Assembly: GCF_007655255.1 (NCBI RefSeq)
Contig: NZ_VMYE01000003.1
Coordinates: 124,001 to 188,000, forward strand
Source: Extensimonas perlucida
GTDB taxonomy: Bacteria > Pseudomonadota > Gammaproteobacteria > Burkholderiales > Burkholderiaceae_C
Direction of reading: 5' to 3'
Length of the DNA: 64,000 nucleotides
Positions 45,516 to 57,892 of the stretch are shown here, one piece after another. The notes beneath the pieces were generated by a model. That model made no database searches. It saw nothing but the letters and a program-made list of their open reading frames with translations, and was not told the origin of the DNA. How positions within the stretch are numbered: the first letter of the stretch is position 1; each line of letters opens with the position of its first letter. A program made the position numbers and the translations under genes.

Positions 45516-47654
45516 ATGGCCAACTCCCCAGAACAACAACGCATGGCGAACGCGATCCGCGCCTTGGCCATGGATGCCGTCCAGCAAGCCAACTCGGGCC
45601 ACCCGGGCGCACCCATGGGCATGGCCGAAATGGCCGTGGCCTTGTGGGGCGAGCACCTGCGCCACAACCCGGCCAATCCGCGCTGGTTCGACCGCGACCG
45701 CTTCGTGCTCAGCAACGGCCACGCCTCCATGCTGCTGTATGCGCTGCTGCACCTCACGGGCTACGATCTGCCGCTGGAGGAAATCAAAAAATTCCGCCAG
45801 CTGCACAGCAAGACGCCGGGCCACCCCGAGGTGGACGTGACGCCGGGCGTGGAGACCACCACGGGCCCGCTGGGCCAGGGCATCGCCAACGCCGTGGGCA
45901 TGGCGCTGGCCGAAAAGCTGCTCGCGGCCGAGTTCAACCGTCCGGGACACAGCGTGGTCGATCACCACACCTACGTCTTCCTCGGCGACGGCTGCATGAT
46001 GGAAGGCATCAGCCACGAGGCCGTGGCGCTGGCCGGCGCCTGGAAGCTGGGCAAGCTGATCGCGCTCTACGACGACAACGGCATCAGCATAGACGGTGAG
46101 GTCACGCCCTGGTTCATCGACGACACGGCGCAGCGCTTTGCCGCCTGCGGCTGGAACGTAGTAGGCCCCGTCGATGGGCACGACGCGCCGCAGGTGGCCG
46201 CGGCCATTGCGCAGGCGCGCGCGCAGTCGCTGCAGCCTACGCTCATCATTTGCAAGACGCACATCGGCAAGGGCTCGCCCAACCGCGCCAACACTGCCAA
46301 GGCGCACGGTGAGCCACTCGGCGCCGACGAAATCGCACGCACGCGCGCCGCGCTCGGCTGGGACTACCCGCCTTTCACGATCCCGGCGGACGTTTATGCC
46401 CACTGGGACGCGAAGCAGCGCGGCCAGGCCGCCGAGGCCCAGTGGGCCCAGCACTTTGCCGCCTACCGCGCCGCCTACCCCGAGCTTGCGGCCGAGTTCA
46501 CGCGCCGCATGCAAGGCGAGCTGCCGGCGCACTTTGCCGAGCTGGTGCAGGGCACCGTTGCCGCGCTGCACGCCAAGGCCGAAACCGTGGCCACGCGCAA
46601 GGCCAGCCAGATCGTGCTCGAGGCCTTCACTGCTGCGCTGCCCGAGTTGCTCGGCGGCAGCGCCGACCTCACGGGCTCGAACCTCACCAACACCAGCCAC
46701 ACGCCCAACCTGCGCTTCGACGCGCATGGCAAGGTGGTGCAGACCACGCTGCCAGGTGGCCGCAGCGTGGGCGGGCGCCACATCAACTACGGCGTGCGCG
46801 AGTTCGGCATGGCCGCGATCATGAACGGCATCGCGCTGCACGGCGGCTTCATCCCCTACGGCGGCACCTTCCTGACTTTCAGCGACTACAGCCGCAACGC
46901 CGTGCGCATGGCCGCGCTGATGCACCAGCGCGTGATCCACGTGTTCACGCACGACTCCATCGGTCTGGGTGAGGACGGCCCCACGCACCAGCCCGTCGAG
47001 CACGCGGCCAGCCTGCGCCTGATCCCGCGCCTGGAAGTCTGGCGCCCCGCCGACACGGCCGAGACCGCCGTGGCCTGGGGCGCGGCGCTGGCCCAGGATG
47101 ACCGGCCCACGGCGCTGCTGCTGTCGCGCCAAAACCTTGCCTACGCGCCCAAGCGCAATCTGGAAGACATCCGCCGCGGCGCCTACGTGCTCAGCGAGCC
47201 GGCGGACGCGGGGCTCGATACGGCAGCCCAGGCCGTGCTGATCGCGACCGGCTCTGAAGTGCAGCTCGCGCTTGCTGCGCAGCAGCTGCTTGCATCCAAA
47301 AAAATAGCTGTGCGCGTGGTGTCCATGCCCAGCACCACCGTTTTTGACCGTGAACCGGTGGACTACAAACTGTCCGTGCTGCCCGCCGGCATCCCGCGCG
47401 TCGCCGTGGAGATGGGCGTGACCGACGGCTGGTGGAAATACGGCTGCGCCGCCGTGCTCGGGCTCGACCGTTTTGGCGAATCTGCCCCTGCGCCGGCGCT
47501 GCTGCAGCACTTTGGCTTCACCGCGGAGAACCTCGCCGCCATCGTGCAGACCGTGCTCGCGGGCACTGACGAAGCCCACGGCAAAGGCCATGACAAAGGC
47601 CACGGCAAACACAAGGCCAAAGACAAAAACAAGAGCAAAAACAAGCGCAAGTAA
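45516..47654 (+). CDS. tkt: Transketolase
   Basis: A 712-residue thiamine-diphosphate enzyme of the pentose phosphate and Calvin cycles. Motifs are [39 protein letters not shown], the cofactor site [18 protein letters not shown] and [20 protein letters not shown]. It is followed by gap, a frequent pairing. The C-terminal ~28 residues ([20 protein letters not shown] and on, mainly Lys, His and Gly) extend beyond the normal end near LAGTDEAHG and are not part of the family fold. Confidence 0.96.
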   Translation: MANSPEQQRMANAIRALAMDAVQQANSGHPGAPMGMAEMAVALWGEHLRHNPANPRWFDRDRFVLSNGHASMLLYALLHLTGYDLPLEEIKKFRQLHSKTPGHPEVDVTPGVETTTGPLGQGIANAVGMALAEKLLAAEFNRPGHSVVDHHTYVFLGDGCMMEGISHEAVALAGAWKLGKLIALYDDNGISIDGEVTPWFIDDTAQRFAACGWNVVGPVDGHDAPQVAAAIAQARAQSLQPTLIICKTHIGKGSPNRANTAKAHGEPLGADEIARTRAALGWDYPPFTIPADVYAHWDAKQRGQAAEAQWAQHFAAYRAAYPELAAEFTRRMQGELPAHFAELVQGTVAALHAKAETVATRKASQIVLEAFTAALPELLGGSADLTGSNLTNTSHTPNLRFDAHGKVVQTTLPGGRSVGGRHINYGVREFGMAAIMNGIALHGGFIPYGGTFLTFSDYSRNAVRMAALMHQRVIHVFTHDSIGLGEDGPTHQPVEHAASLRLIPRLEVWRPADTAETAVAWGAALAQDDRPTALLLSRQNLAYAPKRNLEDIRRGAYVLSEPADAGLDTAAQAVLIATGSEVQLALAAQQLLASKKIAVRVVSMPSTTVFDREPVDYKLSVLPAGIPRVAVEMGVTDGWWKYGCAAVLGLDRFGESAPAPALLQHFGFTAENLAAIVQTVLAGTDEAHGKGHDKGHGKHKAKDKNKSKNKRK

Positions 47655-48701
<1,047 letters not shown>

Positions 48702-48771
48702 GCCGCCAGAGAATCCTGAAAAAGCGCCGGTTGTTCGCTGCCGGCGCTTATGAGGGCTGACAAGCCGATGC

Positions 48772-48806
48772 GCCCACCCGCTGCGCCTGCGCGGGTGGGC
48801 TTTTTT
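48772..48806 (+). terminator. Intrinsic terminator downstream of gap
   Basis: GCCCACCCGC pairs perfectly with GCGGGTGGGC across a 9-nt loop and is followed by a run of T residues. A second hairpin without a T-run (AAGCGCCGG/CCGGCGCTT, 48722-48749) precedes it, right after the gap stop. Confidence 0.92.
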
Positions 48807-48809
48807 GCC

Positions 48810-49160
48810 TCACTCGCCCGCGCCTTGCGTGCGGATGGTGTCGTGGCCGTTCTTGTCCTTGGCGCGGCCCAGGTCGGAGTCGAGCGCGTGGATCAGCTTG
48901 TCGGCAGCCTTGGTCAGCGCCTCGGCCACTTTCTCGGCCTCGGCCGTCACGGCCACGGGTGCGCGGCCAGCCACGCGCGCCTCAAGGCGGCAGCGCTTGT
49001 CGAGGCCGCCCTTGGTGCTGTTTTCGTCCGTGAGGAAGACTTCCACGCGCGTGAGGTGCTCGCGAAAGCGCGCGAGCCGGTCTTGCAGCTCGCTCTGCGC
49101 CCATTGGGCCAGCGATTCTCCGCCATGGATTTTGTCGTCGGTGTGGACTTGCACTTGCAT
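48810..49160 (-). CDS. HPF/RaiA family ribosome-associated factor
   Basis: A 116-residue protein of the short HPF/RaiA fold (beta-alpha-beta-beta-beta-alpha). It starts MQVQVHTDDKIHGGESLAQWAQ and includes HLTRVEVFLTDENSTKGGLDKRCRLEAR and PVAVTAEAEKVAEALTKAADKL. It is divergent from typical sigma-54-linked hpf and matches a stand-alone betaproteobacterial version. Members bind the 30S subunit in stationary phase. It is convergent with gap. AAAGGAACC lies before the ATG. Confidence 0.85.
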   Translation of the reverse strand: MQVQVHTDDKIHGGESLAQWAQSELQDRLARFREHLTRVEVFLTDENSTKGGLDKRCRLEARVAGRAPVAVTAEAEKVAEALTKAADKLIHALDSDLGRAKDKNGHDTIRTQGAGE

Positions 49161-49358
49161 GTGGGGTTCCTTTCTTGAGGCATGTTGATGGGGCCGGCGC
49201 GGCGGCTGCCGCTTGTCTTTCTACATAAGGTCGGCCCATGGCAAAACAAACGGCGCCAGGCATTCATTCGGCAGCGAACGCCCGGCGCACCCTGCGATTG
49301 TCGCAGGTGCATAGCGGCGGCAACTACAATGCGCGCCTTCAGCCACTGGATAAACACC

Positions 49359-49751
49359 ATGCAACGCTGTGATTTTTCCCGCCGTCTTTCTGGTACGCGC
49401 CTTGGCGTGTGGGGCCTGGCGCTCGCGCTCGCCGCGGCCGTGGCTGCGCCGCCGGTTTTGGCGCAGCAGGTTCCGTTCGGCCTTGGCAATGTGCGCAATT
49501 TCCCCGAGGCCGCGCTGCGCGGCAAGCTCAGCATCATGAGCACCGTCGATGCCGAGCTCAACAGCCGCGCCATTCGCATGGCGCCGGGCATGCGCCTGTT
49601 CAGCCCGCAAAACAGCCTGGTCATGCTGCACACCGTGATCGGGCAGAGCTTCAAGGTCAACTACGTGATCGAGCCCTCCACGGGCATGCTGCTCACGGCC
49701 TGGATACTGACCGAAGCCGAGGCCGCGCAGCCGCGTCCGGCCACCAGATAA
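49359..49751 (+). CDS. Conserved exported protein of unknown function
   Basis: A 130-residue protein with a signal peptide (LGVWGLALALAAAVAAPPVLAQQ). The mature part (RNFPEAALRGKLSIMSTVDAEL, NSRAIRMAPGMRLFSPQNSLVM) has no motif I know. An alternative ATG ten codons earlier (49329) is possible. It precedes miaB on the same strand by about 100 bp. I infer only a periplasmic location. Confidence 0.75.
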   Translation: MQRCDFSRRLSGTRLGVWGLALALAAAVAAPPVLAQQVPFGLGNVRNFPEAALRGKLSIMSTVDAELNSRAIRMAPGMRLFSPQNSLVMLHTVIGQSFKVNYVIEPSTGMLLTAWILTEAEAAQPRPATR

Positions 49752-49853
49752 GGCCCGTCCGCGCATCGCAGCCGTGCCGCCGATGTGCCTGCAGCAGCGC
49801 CCCATGGGGGCGCCGTTTGCCGTTTTTCGTTTCTCCCCGATTCCCGATTCGCC

Positions 49854-51188
49854 ATGCCAAAAAAAGTCTTCATCAAAACCTTCGGCTGCCAGATGAACGA
49901 GTACGACTCGGACAAGATGCTCGACGTGCTGCACGCCGCCGCGGGCTACGAGCCCACGCAGGAGCCCGAAGAGGCCGACCTGATCCTGTTCAACACCTGC
50001 TCGGTGCGCGAAAAAGCGCAGGAAAAGGTGTTCAGCGACCTGGGCCGCTTCAAGCACCTCAAGGCGCGCGGCGTGCAGATCGGCGTGGGCGGCTGCGTGG
50101 CCAGCCAGGAGGGCGAGGAGATCATCGCGCGCGCCCCCTATGTGGACATCGTTTTCGGCCCGCAGACCTTGCACCGCCTGCCTGAGCTGCTCGTACAGCG
50201 AGAGCGCCAAGACCGCCCGCAGGTGGACATCAGCTTTCCCGAGATCGAAAAGTTCGATCACCTGCCGCCCGCGCGCGTCGAGGGCCCGAGCGCCTTCGTC
50301 TCCATCATGGAAGGCTGCAGCAAATACTGCAGCTACTGCGTCGTGCCCTACACGCGCGGCGAGGAGGTCTCGCGCCCGCTCGACGACGTGCTCGTCGAGG
50401 TCGCGGGCCTGGCCGACCAGGGCGTGAAGGAAGTCACGCTACTGGGCCAGAACGTGAACGCCTACCGCGGTGCGATGGGCGGCAGCGCCGAGATCGCGGA
50501 CTTTGCCCTGCTGCTCGAGTACGTGGCCGACATTCCGGGCATAGAGCGCATCCGCTACACCACCAGCCACCCCAACGAGTTCACGCCGCGGCTGATCGAG
50601 GCCTACGCACGCATCCCCAAGCTCGTGAGCCACCTGCACCTGCCCGTGCAGCACGGCAGCGACCGCATCCTCATGGCCATGAAGCGTGGCTACACCACCA
50701 TGGAATACAAAAGCACGGTGCGCAAGCTGCGCGCGATCCGCCCCGAGCTGTCGCTCGCCAGCGACTTCATCGTCGGCTTTCCAGGCGAGACCGAGGAAGA
50801 CTTTGCGCGCCTCATGCGCCTCGTGGAGGAGCTGCAGTTCGACAACAGCTTCAGCTTCGTCTTCAGCCCGCGCCCCGGCACGCCCGCGGCCAGCCTGCAC
50901 GACGACACGCCGCAGGAGGTCAAACTGCGCCGCCTGCAGCAGCTGCAGGCCACCATCAACGCGCACATCCAGAGCATCAGCGCGAGCCGCGTCGGCACGG
51001 TGCAGCGCGTGCTCGTCGAAGGCAACTCCAAGCGCGACGCGCGCGAACTCATGGGCCGCACCGAATGCAACCGCGTGGTCAACTTCCCGGGGCCGGCGCG
51101 CCTCGTCGGGCAGATGGTGGACGTGCGCATCACCGAGGCCAAGGCCTACACGCTGCGCGGCGAGGTGCTGGTGCGCGATGAAGGTTGA
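49854..51188 (+). CDS. miaB: tRNA-2-methylthio-N6-dimethylallyladenosine synthase MiaB
   Basis: A 444-residue radical SAM methylthiotransferase acting on A37 of tRNAs that read UNN codons. The N-terminal cluster cysteines are in [19 protein letters not shown] and GGCVASQEG. The radical SAM motif is [20 protein letters not shown] domain closes the protein ([11 protein letters not shown]). Length is standard. Confidence 0.97.
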   Translation: MPKKVFIKTFGCQMNEYDSDKMLDVLHAAAGYEPTQEPEEADLILFNTCSVREKAQEKVFSDLGRFKHLKARGVQIGVGGCVASQEGEEIIARAPYVDIVFGPQTLHRLPELLVQRERQDRPQVDISFPEIEKFDHLPPARVEGPSAFVSIMEGCSKYCSYCVVPYTRGEEVSRPLDDVLVEVAGLADQGVKEVTLLGQNVNAYRGAMGGSAEIADFALLLEYVADIPGIERIRYTTSHPNEFTPRLIEAYARIPKLVSHLHLPVQHGSDRILMAMKRGYTTMEYKSTVRKLRAIRPELSLASDFIVGFPGETEEDFARLMRLVEELQFDNSFSFVFSPRPGTPAASLHDDTPQEVKLRRLQQLQATINAHIQSISASRVGTVQRVLVEGNSKRDARELMGRTECNRVVNFPGPARLVGQMVDVRITEAKAYTLRGEVLVRDEG

Positions 51189-51221
51189 GGGCTGGCTGAA
51201 GCCAGCCCTCAACACAAGCTC

Positions 51222-51761
51222 TCAGAACGGAATGTCGTCGTCCATGTCATCGAAGCCCGACGATGCAGGCGCGGCGGGCTGCGGGGCCATGGGGGCGGCA
51301 GCGGGTGCGGGGGCCGCGGGGCGCGCTGCCGGGCGGGCGGGCGGCGGGCTGGCGCGGCGCGGTGCAGCGTCGTAGCCGCCGCCTTCGTCGTAGCCGCCCT
51401 GCGAGGCACCTTGGCCGCCCATGCCCTGGCGGCTGCCCAGCATTTGCATCTGGTCGGCGCGGATCTCGGTGCTGTAGCGCTCCACGCCCGACTGGTCCGT
51501 CCACTTGCGCGTGCGCAAGGAGCCTTCCACATAGACCTGCGAGCCTTTGCGCAGGTATTGACCCACGACTTCGGCCAGGCGCCCGGTGAAGACCACGCGG
51601 TGCCATTCGGTGGCCTCGCGCATTTCACCGCTTTGCTTGTCGCGCCACTTGTCCGTCGTGGCGATGGTGACGTTGGCCAGCTGATCGCCGTTCGGAAAGG
51701 AGCGCATTTCGGGGTCGCGGCCCAGGTTGCCGACGAGGATGACTTTGTTCACGGATGCCAT
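51222..51761 (-). CDS. ssb: Single-stranded DNA-binding protein
   Basis: A 179-residue SSB. The OB-fold (residues 1-115) begins [21 protein letters not shown] Gly/Ala/Pro-rich linker leads to the acidic tip MDDDIPF that recruits repair and replication proteins. It is a single gene, convergent with miaB. Confidence 0.96.
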   Translation of the reverse strand: MASVNKVILVGNLGRDPEMRSFPNGDQLANVTIATTDKWRDKQSGEMREATEWHRVVFTGRLAEVVGQYLRKGSQVYVEGSLRTRKWTDQSGVERYSTEIRADQMQMLGSRQGMGGQGASQGGYDEGGGYDAAPRRASPPPARPAARPAAPAPAAAPMAPQPAAPASSGFDDMDDDIPF

Positions 51762-51943
51762 GTTGCTTTACCTTGATATGAGGTGGACGCGCATGCGCGC
51801 CGAGCGCCCGATTGTGCCGCAACGCGCATTTTTACCTGCATCCGAAACAGCCCGCTCAAACGACTGCCTGCCCTTCCGCACCACCGCCGCTGCGCCACTG
51901 CGCTGGCCAGCACTGAGGCCGCTCGTCAGCTTGCAGGCTGCGG

Positions 51944-53038
51944 TCAGACGTTGAACAAAAAGTTCATCACATCCCCATCCTTGACCACGTAATCCTTGCC
52001 TTCGGCGCGCATCTTGCCGGCTTCTTTGGCGCCCTGTTCGCCCTTGTAGGCGATGAAGTCGTCGAAGGCGATGGTCTGGGCGCGGATGAAGCCGCGCTCG
52101 AAATCGCCGTGGATCACGCCGGCGGCCTTGGGGGCGGTGTCGCCGATGTGGATGGTCCAGGCGCGCACTTCCTTGACGCCGGCGGTGAAGTAGGTCTGCA
52201 GGCCCAGCAGCTGGTAGGCGGCGCGGATCAGGCGGTTCAGGCCGGGTTCGTCCTGGCCCAGCTCCTTGAGGAATTCGAGCCGGTCGGCCTCGTCCATTTC
52301 GGCGAGTTCGGCCTCGATCTTGGCGCAGATGGCCACCACGGGGGCGTTCTGGCGCGCCGCGTAGTCCTTGAGGCGTTCCAGCAGCGGGTTGTTCTCGAAG
52401 CCGTCCTCGCTGACGTTGCCCACGAACATCGCGGGCTTGGCGGTGATCAGGCACAGGGGCTTGAGCAGGGCGCGCTCGGCATCGCTGAGCGCGAGCGTGC
52501 GCACCGGCTGGCCTTCGTTGAGCGTGGCCTGCACCTTGGTGAGCAGCTGCACCAGGGCCGCGGCTTCCTTGTCGTTGCCGCTCTTGGCGGCCTTGGCGCT
52601 GCGCTGCAGGGCTTTTTCGACGGTGCCGAGGTCGGCCAGGCACAGCTCGGTCTGGATCACTTCGATGTCGGCGATCGGATCGACCTTGCCGGCCACGTGG
52701 ATCACGTTCGGGTCTTCGAAGCAGCGCACCACGTTGATGATGGCGTCGGTCTCGCGGATGTGCGCGAGAAACTGGTTGCCCAGGCCCTCGCCCTGGCTCG
52801 CGCCGGCGACGAGGCCCGCAATGTCCACGAACTCGACGATGGCCGGCACGACGCGCTCGGGGTGGATGATTTCGGCCAATTGCTGCAGGCGCGGATCAGG
52901 CACTTCGACCACGCCGGTATTGGGCTCTATGGTGCAAAAAGGATAGTTTTCGGCGGCGATGCCGGCCTTGGTGAGGGCGTTGAAGAGGGTGGACTTGCCC
53001 ACGTTGGGCAGACCCACGATGCCGCATTGGAGGCTCAT
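51944..53038 (-). CDS. ychF: Ribosome-binding ATPase YchF (Obg family)
   Basis: A 364-residue P-loop protein. G1 [15 protein letters not shown]3-region [11 protein letters not shown], and the changed G4 (NVSED in place of NKxD) that gives ATP preference are present. The TGS domain closes the protein ([21 protein letters not shown]). YchF binds ribosomes and affects oxidative stress response. It is divergent from the FAD monooxygenase gene. Confidence 0.96.
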   Translation of the reverse strand: MSLQCGIVGLPNVGKSTLFNALTKAGIAAENYPFCTIEPNTGVVEVPDPRLQQLAEIIHPERVVPAIVEFVDIAGLVAGASQGEGLGNQFLAHIRETDAIINVVRCFEDPNVIHVAGKVDPIADIEVIQTELCLADLGTVEKALQRSAKAAKSGNDKEAAALVQLLTKVQATLNEGQPVRTLALSDAERALLKPLCLITAKPAMFVGNVSEDGFENNPLLERLKDYAARQNAPVVAICAKIEAELAEMDEADRLEFLKELGQDEPGLNRLIRAAYQLLGLQTYFTAGVKEVRAWTIHIGDTAPKAAGVIHGDFERGFIRAQTIAFDDFIAYKGEQGAKEAGKMRAEGKDYVVKDGDVMNFLFNV

Positions 53039-53170
53039 GGCAGGGCTTTCTGGGTTCGCAAGTAAACGTTTGATTTTACGAGGCGGCCCCTTGAACTCCG
53101 GTTTGTGCCCGGTTTGCACCCGACTTTCGCACCGCCTGCGCGCAACGTGGGTACGAAGTGCGCTCCTACA

Positions 53171-54325
53171 ATGCCTGCCATGGCGCAAACCTATGACATT
53201 TGTATCCGTGGGGCCGGGATCGTGGGGCGCACCCTGGCTTTGTTGCTCGCACGCGAGCGGCTGCGCGTGGCGCTGGTCGCGGCACCGCCGCCCGAAGGCG
53301 CTGCGCCCGACGTGCGTGCTTATGCGCTGAACGCGGCGGCGCGGCAGCTGCTCGAAGGCTTGCGCGCCTGGCCTGACACCGAGCACGCGACCGCCGTCAC
53401 GCGCATGCAAGTCTATGGCGACCAGGGAGCGCAACTGCATTTCGACGCCGACGAACTCGGCGCCGAGGCGCTGACCTGGATCGTCGATGTGCCCGCACTA
53501 GAGGCGCGCCTGGCCGAGGCCGTGCGCTACCAGCCGCAGGTCGAGGTGGTGGCCGAGCCCCAGCCCGCAGCGCTCACCGTGGTCTGCGAGGGCCGAGCGA
53601 GCCGCACGCGCGACGAGTTCGGCGTGGAGTTCGAGCTCACGCCCTACGGGCAGCACGCCATCGCCACGCGGCTGCACTGCGAGCGCCCGCACGCGCAGAC
53701 CGCATTGCAATGGTTTTTGCCCGACGGCAGCATCCTGGCCTTCTTGCCGCTCGAGGGCGCGCACGGGCACGCCGTGGCCGTGGTGTGGTCGGTGCCGCAG
53801 GAACTCGCGCCGCAATTGCTGACGCTGGTGCCCGAGGACTTCGCGCAACAGCTCGAGACGGCCAGCCAAGGCGCTCTGGGCGCGCTGCAACTGCGTGGCG
53901 AGCGCGTGGCCTGGCCGCTGCAGCTCGCGCAGGCGCGCCAGTGGTGCGGCCCCATGCCCGACGCGGCAGCGGCCGGCGCGCGCAGCTGGGTGCTCGCGGG
54001 CGATGCCGCGCACAACGTGCACCCGCTGTCGGGCCACGGGCTGAACCTGGGCCTGGGCGACGTGCAGGCGCTCGCGCGCGTGCTGCACGGGCGCGACTAC
54101 TGGCGCAGCGTGGGCGACTTGCGCCTGCTGCGTCGCTACGAGCGCGAGCGCAAGGCCGCCCTGCTGCCCATGCTGCTCACCACCGACGGCCTGCAGCAGC
54201 TGTTTGCGCGCCGCGAAGCCCCCGTGCAGCTGCTGCGCAACCTGGGGCTGCGCGGCTTCGAGCACAGCGGCCCGCTCAAGGCCTGGATGGCAAAACAGGC
54301 CATAGGCGCCGTACAGTCTGCGTGA
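53171..54325 (+). CDS. UbiH/UbiF-family FAD monooxygenase
   Basis: A 384-residue flavoprotein hydroxylase. The FAD-binding start is [20 protein letters not shown], and the second FAD motif is [24 protein letters not shown]. This fits the ubiquinone-ring hydroxylases. The middle region is less conserved, so UbiH, UbiF or a related hydroxylase cannot be told apart. A second ATG three codons on (53180) may be the real start. It is followed by dsbC. Confidence 0.88.
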   Translation: MPAMAQTYDICIRGAGIVGRTLALLLARERLRVALVAAPPPEGAAPDVRAYALNAAARQLLEGLRAWPDTEHATAVTRMQVYGDQGAQLHFDADELGAEALTWIVDVPALEARLAEAVRYQPQVEVVAEPQPAALTVVCEGRASRTRDEFGVEFELTPYGQHAIATRLHCERPHAQTALQWFLPDGSILAFLPLEGAHGHAVAVVWSVPQELAPQLLTLVPEDFAQQLETASQGALGALQLRGERVAWPLQLAQARQWCGPMPDAAAAGARSWVLAGDAAHNVHPLSGHGLNLGLGDVQALARVLHGRDYWRSVGDLRLLRRYERERKAALLPMLLTTDGLQQLFARREAPVQLLRNLGLRGFEHSGPLKAWMAKQAIGAVQSA

Positions 54326-54348
54326 GGCGCTCCTTTTTTGATATTTTC

Positions 54349-55080
54349 ATGATCCACACCATGCACCCTTTTTCTGCCTTGTTGGCCGGCGCCGCGCTGG
54401 CCCTGAGCTTCGCGGCCCAGGCCCAGGAAGCGACGATCCGCAAAGCCCTGGCCGAGCGCATTCCGCAGCTCGAAAAAATCGACGAGGTGCGCGCCTCGCC
54501 CATGCCGGGGCTGTACGAGGTGCGCGTGGGCACGGACCTGTTTTACAGCGACGCCAAGGGCAACTACCTGATCCAGGGTGAGCTGATCGACACGCAGGCG
54601 CGGCGCAACCTGACCGAAGACCGCATTCACCAGCTCACGGCGGTGGACTTTGCCGCGCTGCCGATCAAGGACGCGATCCCCATCGTGCGCGGCAATGGCA
54701 AGCGCAAGCTCGCGGTGTTCGCAGACCCGAACTGCGGCTACTGCAAGCGCTTCGAACGTGACCTGCAGGGCGTGGACAACGTCACGGCGTATCTGTTCCT
54801 CTACCCCATCCTGAGCCCCGACTCGGCCGAAAAATCGCGCAACATCTGGTGCGCCAAGGATCGCGCCGCGGCCTGGCAGGACCAGATGCTGCGCGACAAG
54901 CCCGCCCCCGCGGCGAGCTGCGACACCAGCGCGCTGCAGCGCAACCTCGCGTTCGGGCGCAAATACAAGATCACCGGCACACCCACGCTGATCTTTGCCA
55001 ACGGCGCGCGCGTGCCCGGCGCCATCGGCGTGGCCGAACTTGAAAAACGCCTCGCGGAACCCTCTGCCACCACCCGCTGA
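54349..55080 (+). CDS. dsbC: Thiol:disulfide interchange protein DsbC
   Basis: A 243-residue periplasmic disulfide isomerase. A signal peptide ends near FAAQAQEA. The N-terminal dimerisation domain (LYEVRVGTDLFYSDAKGNYLIQG) precedes the thioredoxin domain with the active site FADPNCGYCKRFE. The cis-proline region is GTPTLIFANG. A start four codons later is also possible. It lies between the UbiH-like gene and the M61 peptidase gene. Confidence 0.94.
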   Translation: MIHTMHPFSALLAGAALALSFAAQAQEATIRKALAERIPQLEKIDEVRASPMPGLYEVRVGTDLFYSDAKGNYLIQGELIDTQARRNLTEDRIHQLTAVDFAALPIKDAIPIVRGNGKRKLAVFADPNCGYCKRFERDLQGVDNVTAYLFLYPILSPDSAEKSRNIWCAKDRAAAWQDQMLRDKPAPAASCDTSALQRNLAFGRKYKITGTPTLIFANGARVPGAIGVAELEKRLAEPSATTR

Positions 55081-55093
55081 GGCCGCCGCGCAC

Positions 55094-56935
55094 ATGCCCG
55101 AGATGTCCGCCATACCCGCCACGCCCGCGGCCACCGACCCCAGCGCACGCGCCGCCATCCACTACTGCGTTGCGCCCGCCGACCTGCACGCGCATCTGTT
55201 CGCGGTCACGCTCAGCGTGGCCGCGCCGCAGGCAGCGCAGGAATTCGCGCTGCCGGTGTGGATTCCTGGCAGCTATCTGGTGCGCGAGTTTTCCAAGAAC
55301 CTGCAGCGTCTGCAGGCGCAGCAGGGCGACGTGCCCGTGCCGCTCACGCAGCTCGACAAGCACCGCTGGCGCGCCGCGTGCCGCAGCGGCGCGCCGCTTA
55401 CGCTGCGCTACGAGGTCTGCGCCTACGATCCGTCGGTGCGCGCGGCCTGGCTGGACGCGGCGCGCGGCTTTTTCAACGGCACCAGCCTGTGCCTGCGCGT
55501 CGTGGGGCAGGAGGCGGCGGCGCACACGCTCGAAGTGCAGCGCGCGGCCGCCCCGCCCGACTGGTGCCTGGCCACGGCGCTCACCGCCGTGCAGGTCGAT
55601 GCCGCGGGCTTTGGCTTGTACCGTGCGGCCGATTACGACGAGCTCGTGGACAGCCCCGTGGAAATGGGCAATTTCTGGAGCGGTGCATTCACTGCCTGCG
55701 GCGTGCCGCACCGCTTCGTCGTGAGCGGCGCCGCGCCCTCGTTCGATGGCGAGCGTCTGCTTGCCGACACGCAAAAAATCTGCGCAGCCGCCATTCGCCT
55801 GTGGCACGGCGAGGCCGCGCCGCCGCACGCGCATTACCTCTTCATGCTGCACGCCATGCACGATGGCTACGGTGGGCTCGAGCACCGCCACAGCACCGCG
55901 CTGGTGTGCAAGCGGCGCGAGCTGCCGCGCCGCAGCGACCCCCTGGCCGCGCCGGCCGACCAGGCCACCAAGCCGGGCGAGGACTACACGCGCCTTTTGG
56001 GCCTCATCAGCCACGAATACTTCCACACCTGGAACGTCAAGCGCCTGCGCCCCGCGGAGTTTGCGCGCTACGACTACGACCGCGAGAACTACACCGAGCT
56101 GCTGTGGTTTTTCGAGGGCTTCACGAGTTATTACGACGACCTGCTGCTGCGCCGTGCGGGCCTGATCGACGACGCGGCCTACCTCAAGCGGCTCACGCAA
56201 GCCATCCACCAGGTGACGCAGGCGCCGGGGCGCCATGTGCAAAGCGTAGCGCAGGCGAGCTTCGACGCCTGGGTCAAGTATTACCGCCCCGACGAGAACA
56301 CGCCCAACGCCACGGTGAGCTACTACACCAAGGGCGCGCTCGTGGCGCTGTGCCTGGACCTCACGCTGCGCCGCGAGGGCTGCAGCACGCTAGACGCCGT
56401 GCTGCGCGCGCTGTGGCAGCGCTGCGCGGGTGGCCCCATGCGCGAGGACGACCTGCGCGCCGTGCTCGCCGAGCTCGGCGGGCGCTCGTTCGCGCCCGAG
56501 CTCGACGCCTGGGTGCACGGCACCGACGAGCTGCCGCTGGCCGAACTGCTCGCCGCGCATGGCGTGCGCATGCAGGCCGAAGCGCCCCAGATCGCCCAGC
56601 GCCTGGGCCTGCGTATCAATGAAAACCATAGCGTGCAGATCAAGACCGTGCTACGCCACGGCGCGGCCGAGCGGGCGGGCATGGCGGCGGGCGACGAATG
56701 GCTGGGCGTGGAGGTGGCGGGCCAGGGCTGGCGCCTCACGCGGCTGGACGAACTGCCGCTGCTGGCCGGCGCCGCGCGCGAGCTCACGGCCCTGGTGGCG
56801 CGCGACGGGCGCCTGCTGCGCCTGCCGCTCGTGCTACCCGAACCCGGTGGCGCGGGTGCGCCAGCCGACACCTTCCGCCTCAGCGTGGCCGACGGCGCGG
56901 CGCTGGGGCGCTTGCTCGATGCGCCGCCGCTATAG
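55094..56935 (+). CDS. M61 family metallopeptidase with PDZ domain
   Basis: A 613-residue M61 (glycyl aminopeptidase-like) enzyme. The N-terminal beta domain has [16 protein letters not shown]. The catalytic zinc motif is [15 protein letters not shown] with the downstream Glu in [20 protein letters not shown]-terminal PDZ domain ([20 protein letters not shown]) follows. No signal peptide is seen. Family members prefer N-terminal Gly or Ala. It starts 13 bp after dsbC. Confidence 0.93.
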   Translation: MPEMSAIPATPAATDPSARAAIHYCVAPADLHAHLFAVTLSVAAPQAAQEFALPVWIPGSYLVREFSKNLQRLQAQQGDVPVPLTQLDKHRWRAACRSGAPLTLRYEVCAYDPSVRAAWLDAARGFFNGTSLCLRVVGQEAAAHTLEVQRAAAPPDWCLATALTAVQVDAAGFGLYRAADYDELVDSPVEMGNFWSGAFTACGVPHRFVVSGAAPSFDGERLLADTQKICAAAIRLWHGEAAPPHAHYLFMLHAMHDGYGGLEHRHSTALVCKRRELPRRSDPLAAPADQATKPGEDYTRLLGLISHEYFHTWNVKRLRPAEFARYDYDRENYTELLWFFEGFTSYYDDLLLRRAGLIDDAAYLKRLTQAIHQVTQAPGRHVQSVAQASFDAWVKYYRPDENTPNATVSYYTKGALVALCLDLTLRREGCSTLDAVLRALWQRCAGGPMREDDLRAVLAELGGRSFAPELDAWVHGTDELPLAELLAAHGVRMQAEAPQIAQRLGLRINENHSVQIKTVLRHGAAERAGMAAGDEWLGVEVAGQGWRLTRLDELPLLAGAARELTALVARDGRLLRLPLVLPEPGGAGAPADTFRLSVADGAALGRLLDAPPL

Positions 56936-56997
56936 TTGGACTTGAGCATCTTCCTCGTCCCTTTCTTCCCTCTTTCCCGGAACACAAAGGAGTCCCC

Positions 56998-57777
56998 ATG
57001 AACTACGAAACCATCCTCGTGCGCACCGAGGCCGACAAGGTCGGCATCATCGCGCTGAACCGTCCCAAGCAGCTCAACGCGCTCAGCGACCAGCTCATGG
57101 ACGAGCTGGGCCACGCGCTCAAGGCCTTCGACGCGGACGAGAAAATCGGCTGCATCATCCTCACGGGCAGCGAAAAAGCCTTTGCCGCGGGTGCCGACAT
57201 CCCCAGCATGGCCAAATACAGCTTCGTCGATGCCTACAAGGGCGACTTCATCACGCGCAACTGGGAAACGATTCGCAGCGTGCGCAAACCCGTGATCGGC
57301 GCGGTGAGCGGCTTTGCGCTCGGCGGCGGCTGCGAACTCGCGATGATGTGCGACTTCATCATCGCGGCCGACAACGCCAAGTTCGGCCAGCCCGAGATCA
57401 AGCTCGGCGTGATTCCCGGCGCGGGCGGCACGCAGCGCCTGCCGCGCGCCGTGGGCAAGTCCAAGACCATGGACATGGTGCTCACGGGCCGCATGATGGA
57501 CGCCACCGAGGCCGAGCGCGCGGGCCTGGTGAGCCGCGTCGTGCCGCTGGACAAGCTGATGGAGGAAGCCCTGGGCGCCGCACTCATCGTCGCCGACCTC
57601 TCGCAGGTCGCCGTCATGGCCGCCAAGGAATCCGTGAACCGCGCGTTCGAGAGCTCGCTCAGCGACGGCCTGATGTTCGAGCGCCGCCTGTTCCACGGCC
57701 TGTTCGCCACCGAAGACCAGAAGGAAGGCATGGACGCTTTCCTGAACAAGCGCAAGCCCGAGTTCAAGAACCGCTGA
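56998..57777 (+). CDS. Enoyl-CoA hydratase
   Basis: A 259-residue crotonase-family enzyme. The oxyanion loops are [11 protein letters not shown] and [17 protein letters not shown], and both catalytic Glu residues are in place (Glu in GGGCELAMM and in [21 protein letters not shown]). This matches short-chain enoyl-CoA hydratase of beta-oxidation. AAAGGAG lies just before the ATG. Confidence 0.94.
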   Translation: MNYETILVRTEADKVGIIALNRPKQLNALSDQLMDELGHALKAFDADEKIGCIILTGSEKAFAAGADIPSMAKYSFVDAYKGDFITRNWETIRSVRKPVIGAVSGFALGGGCELAMMCDFIIAADNAKFGQPEIKLGVIPGAGGTQRLPRAVGKSKTMDMVLTGRMMDATEAERAGLVSRVVPLDKLMEEALGAALIVADLSQVAVMAAKESVNRAFESSLSDGLMFERRLFHGLFATEDQKEGMDAFLNKRKPEFKNR

Positions 57778-57892
57778 CCCATAGGCTTCAAAGGAAAAAA
57801 TGGGCGTTTGTGCCCGTCCATAAAGCATAAAAGGCTATATTTAACATAGCAATTCTGGTGGGCGCCGCAAGCGCGCGGCACAGGAGACAAGC

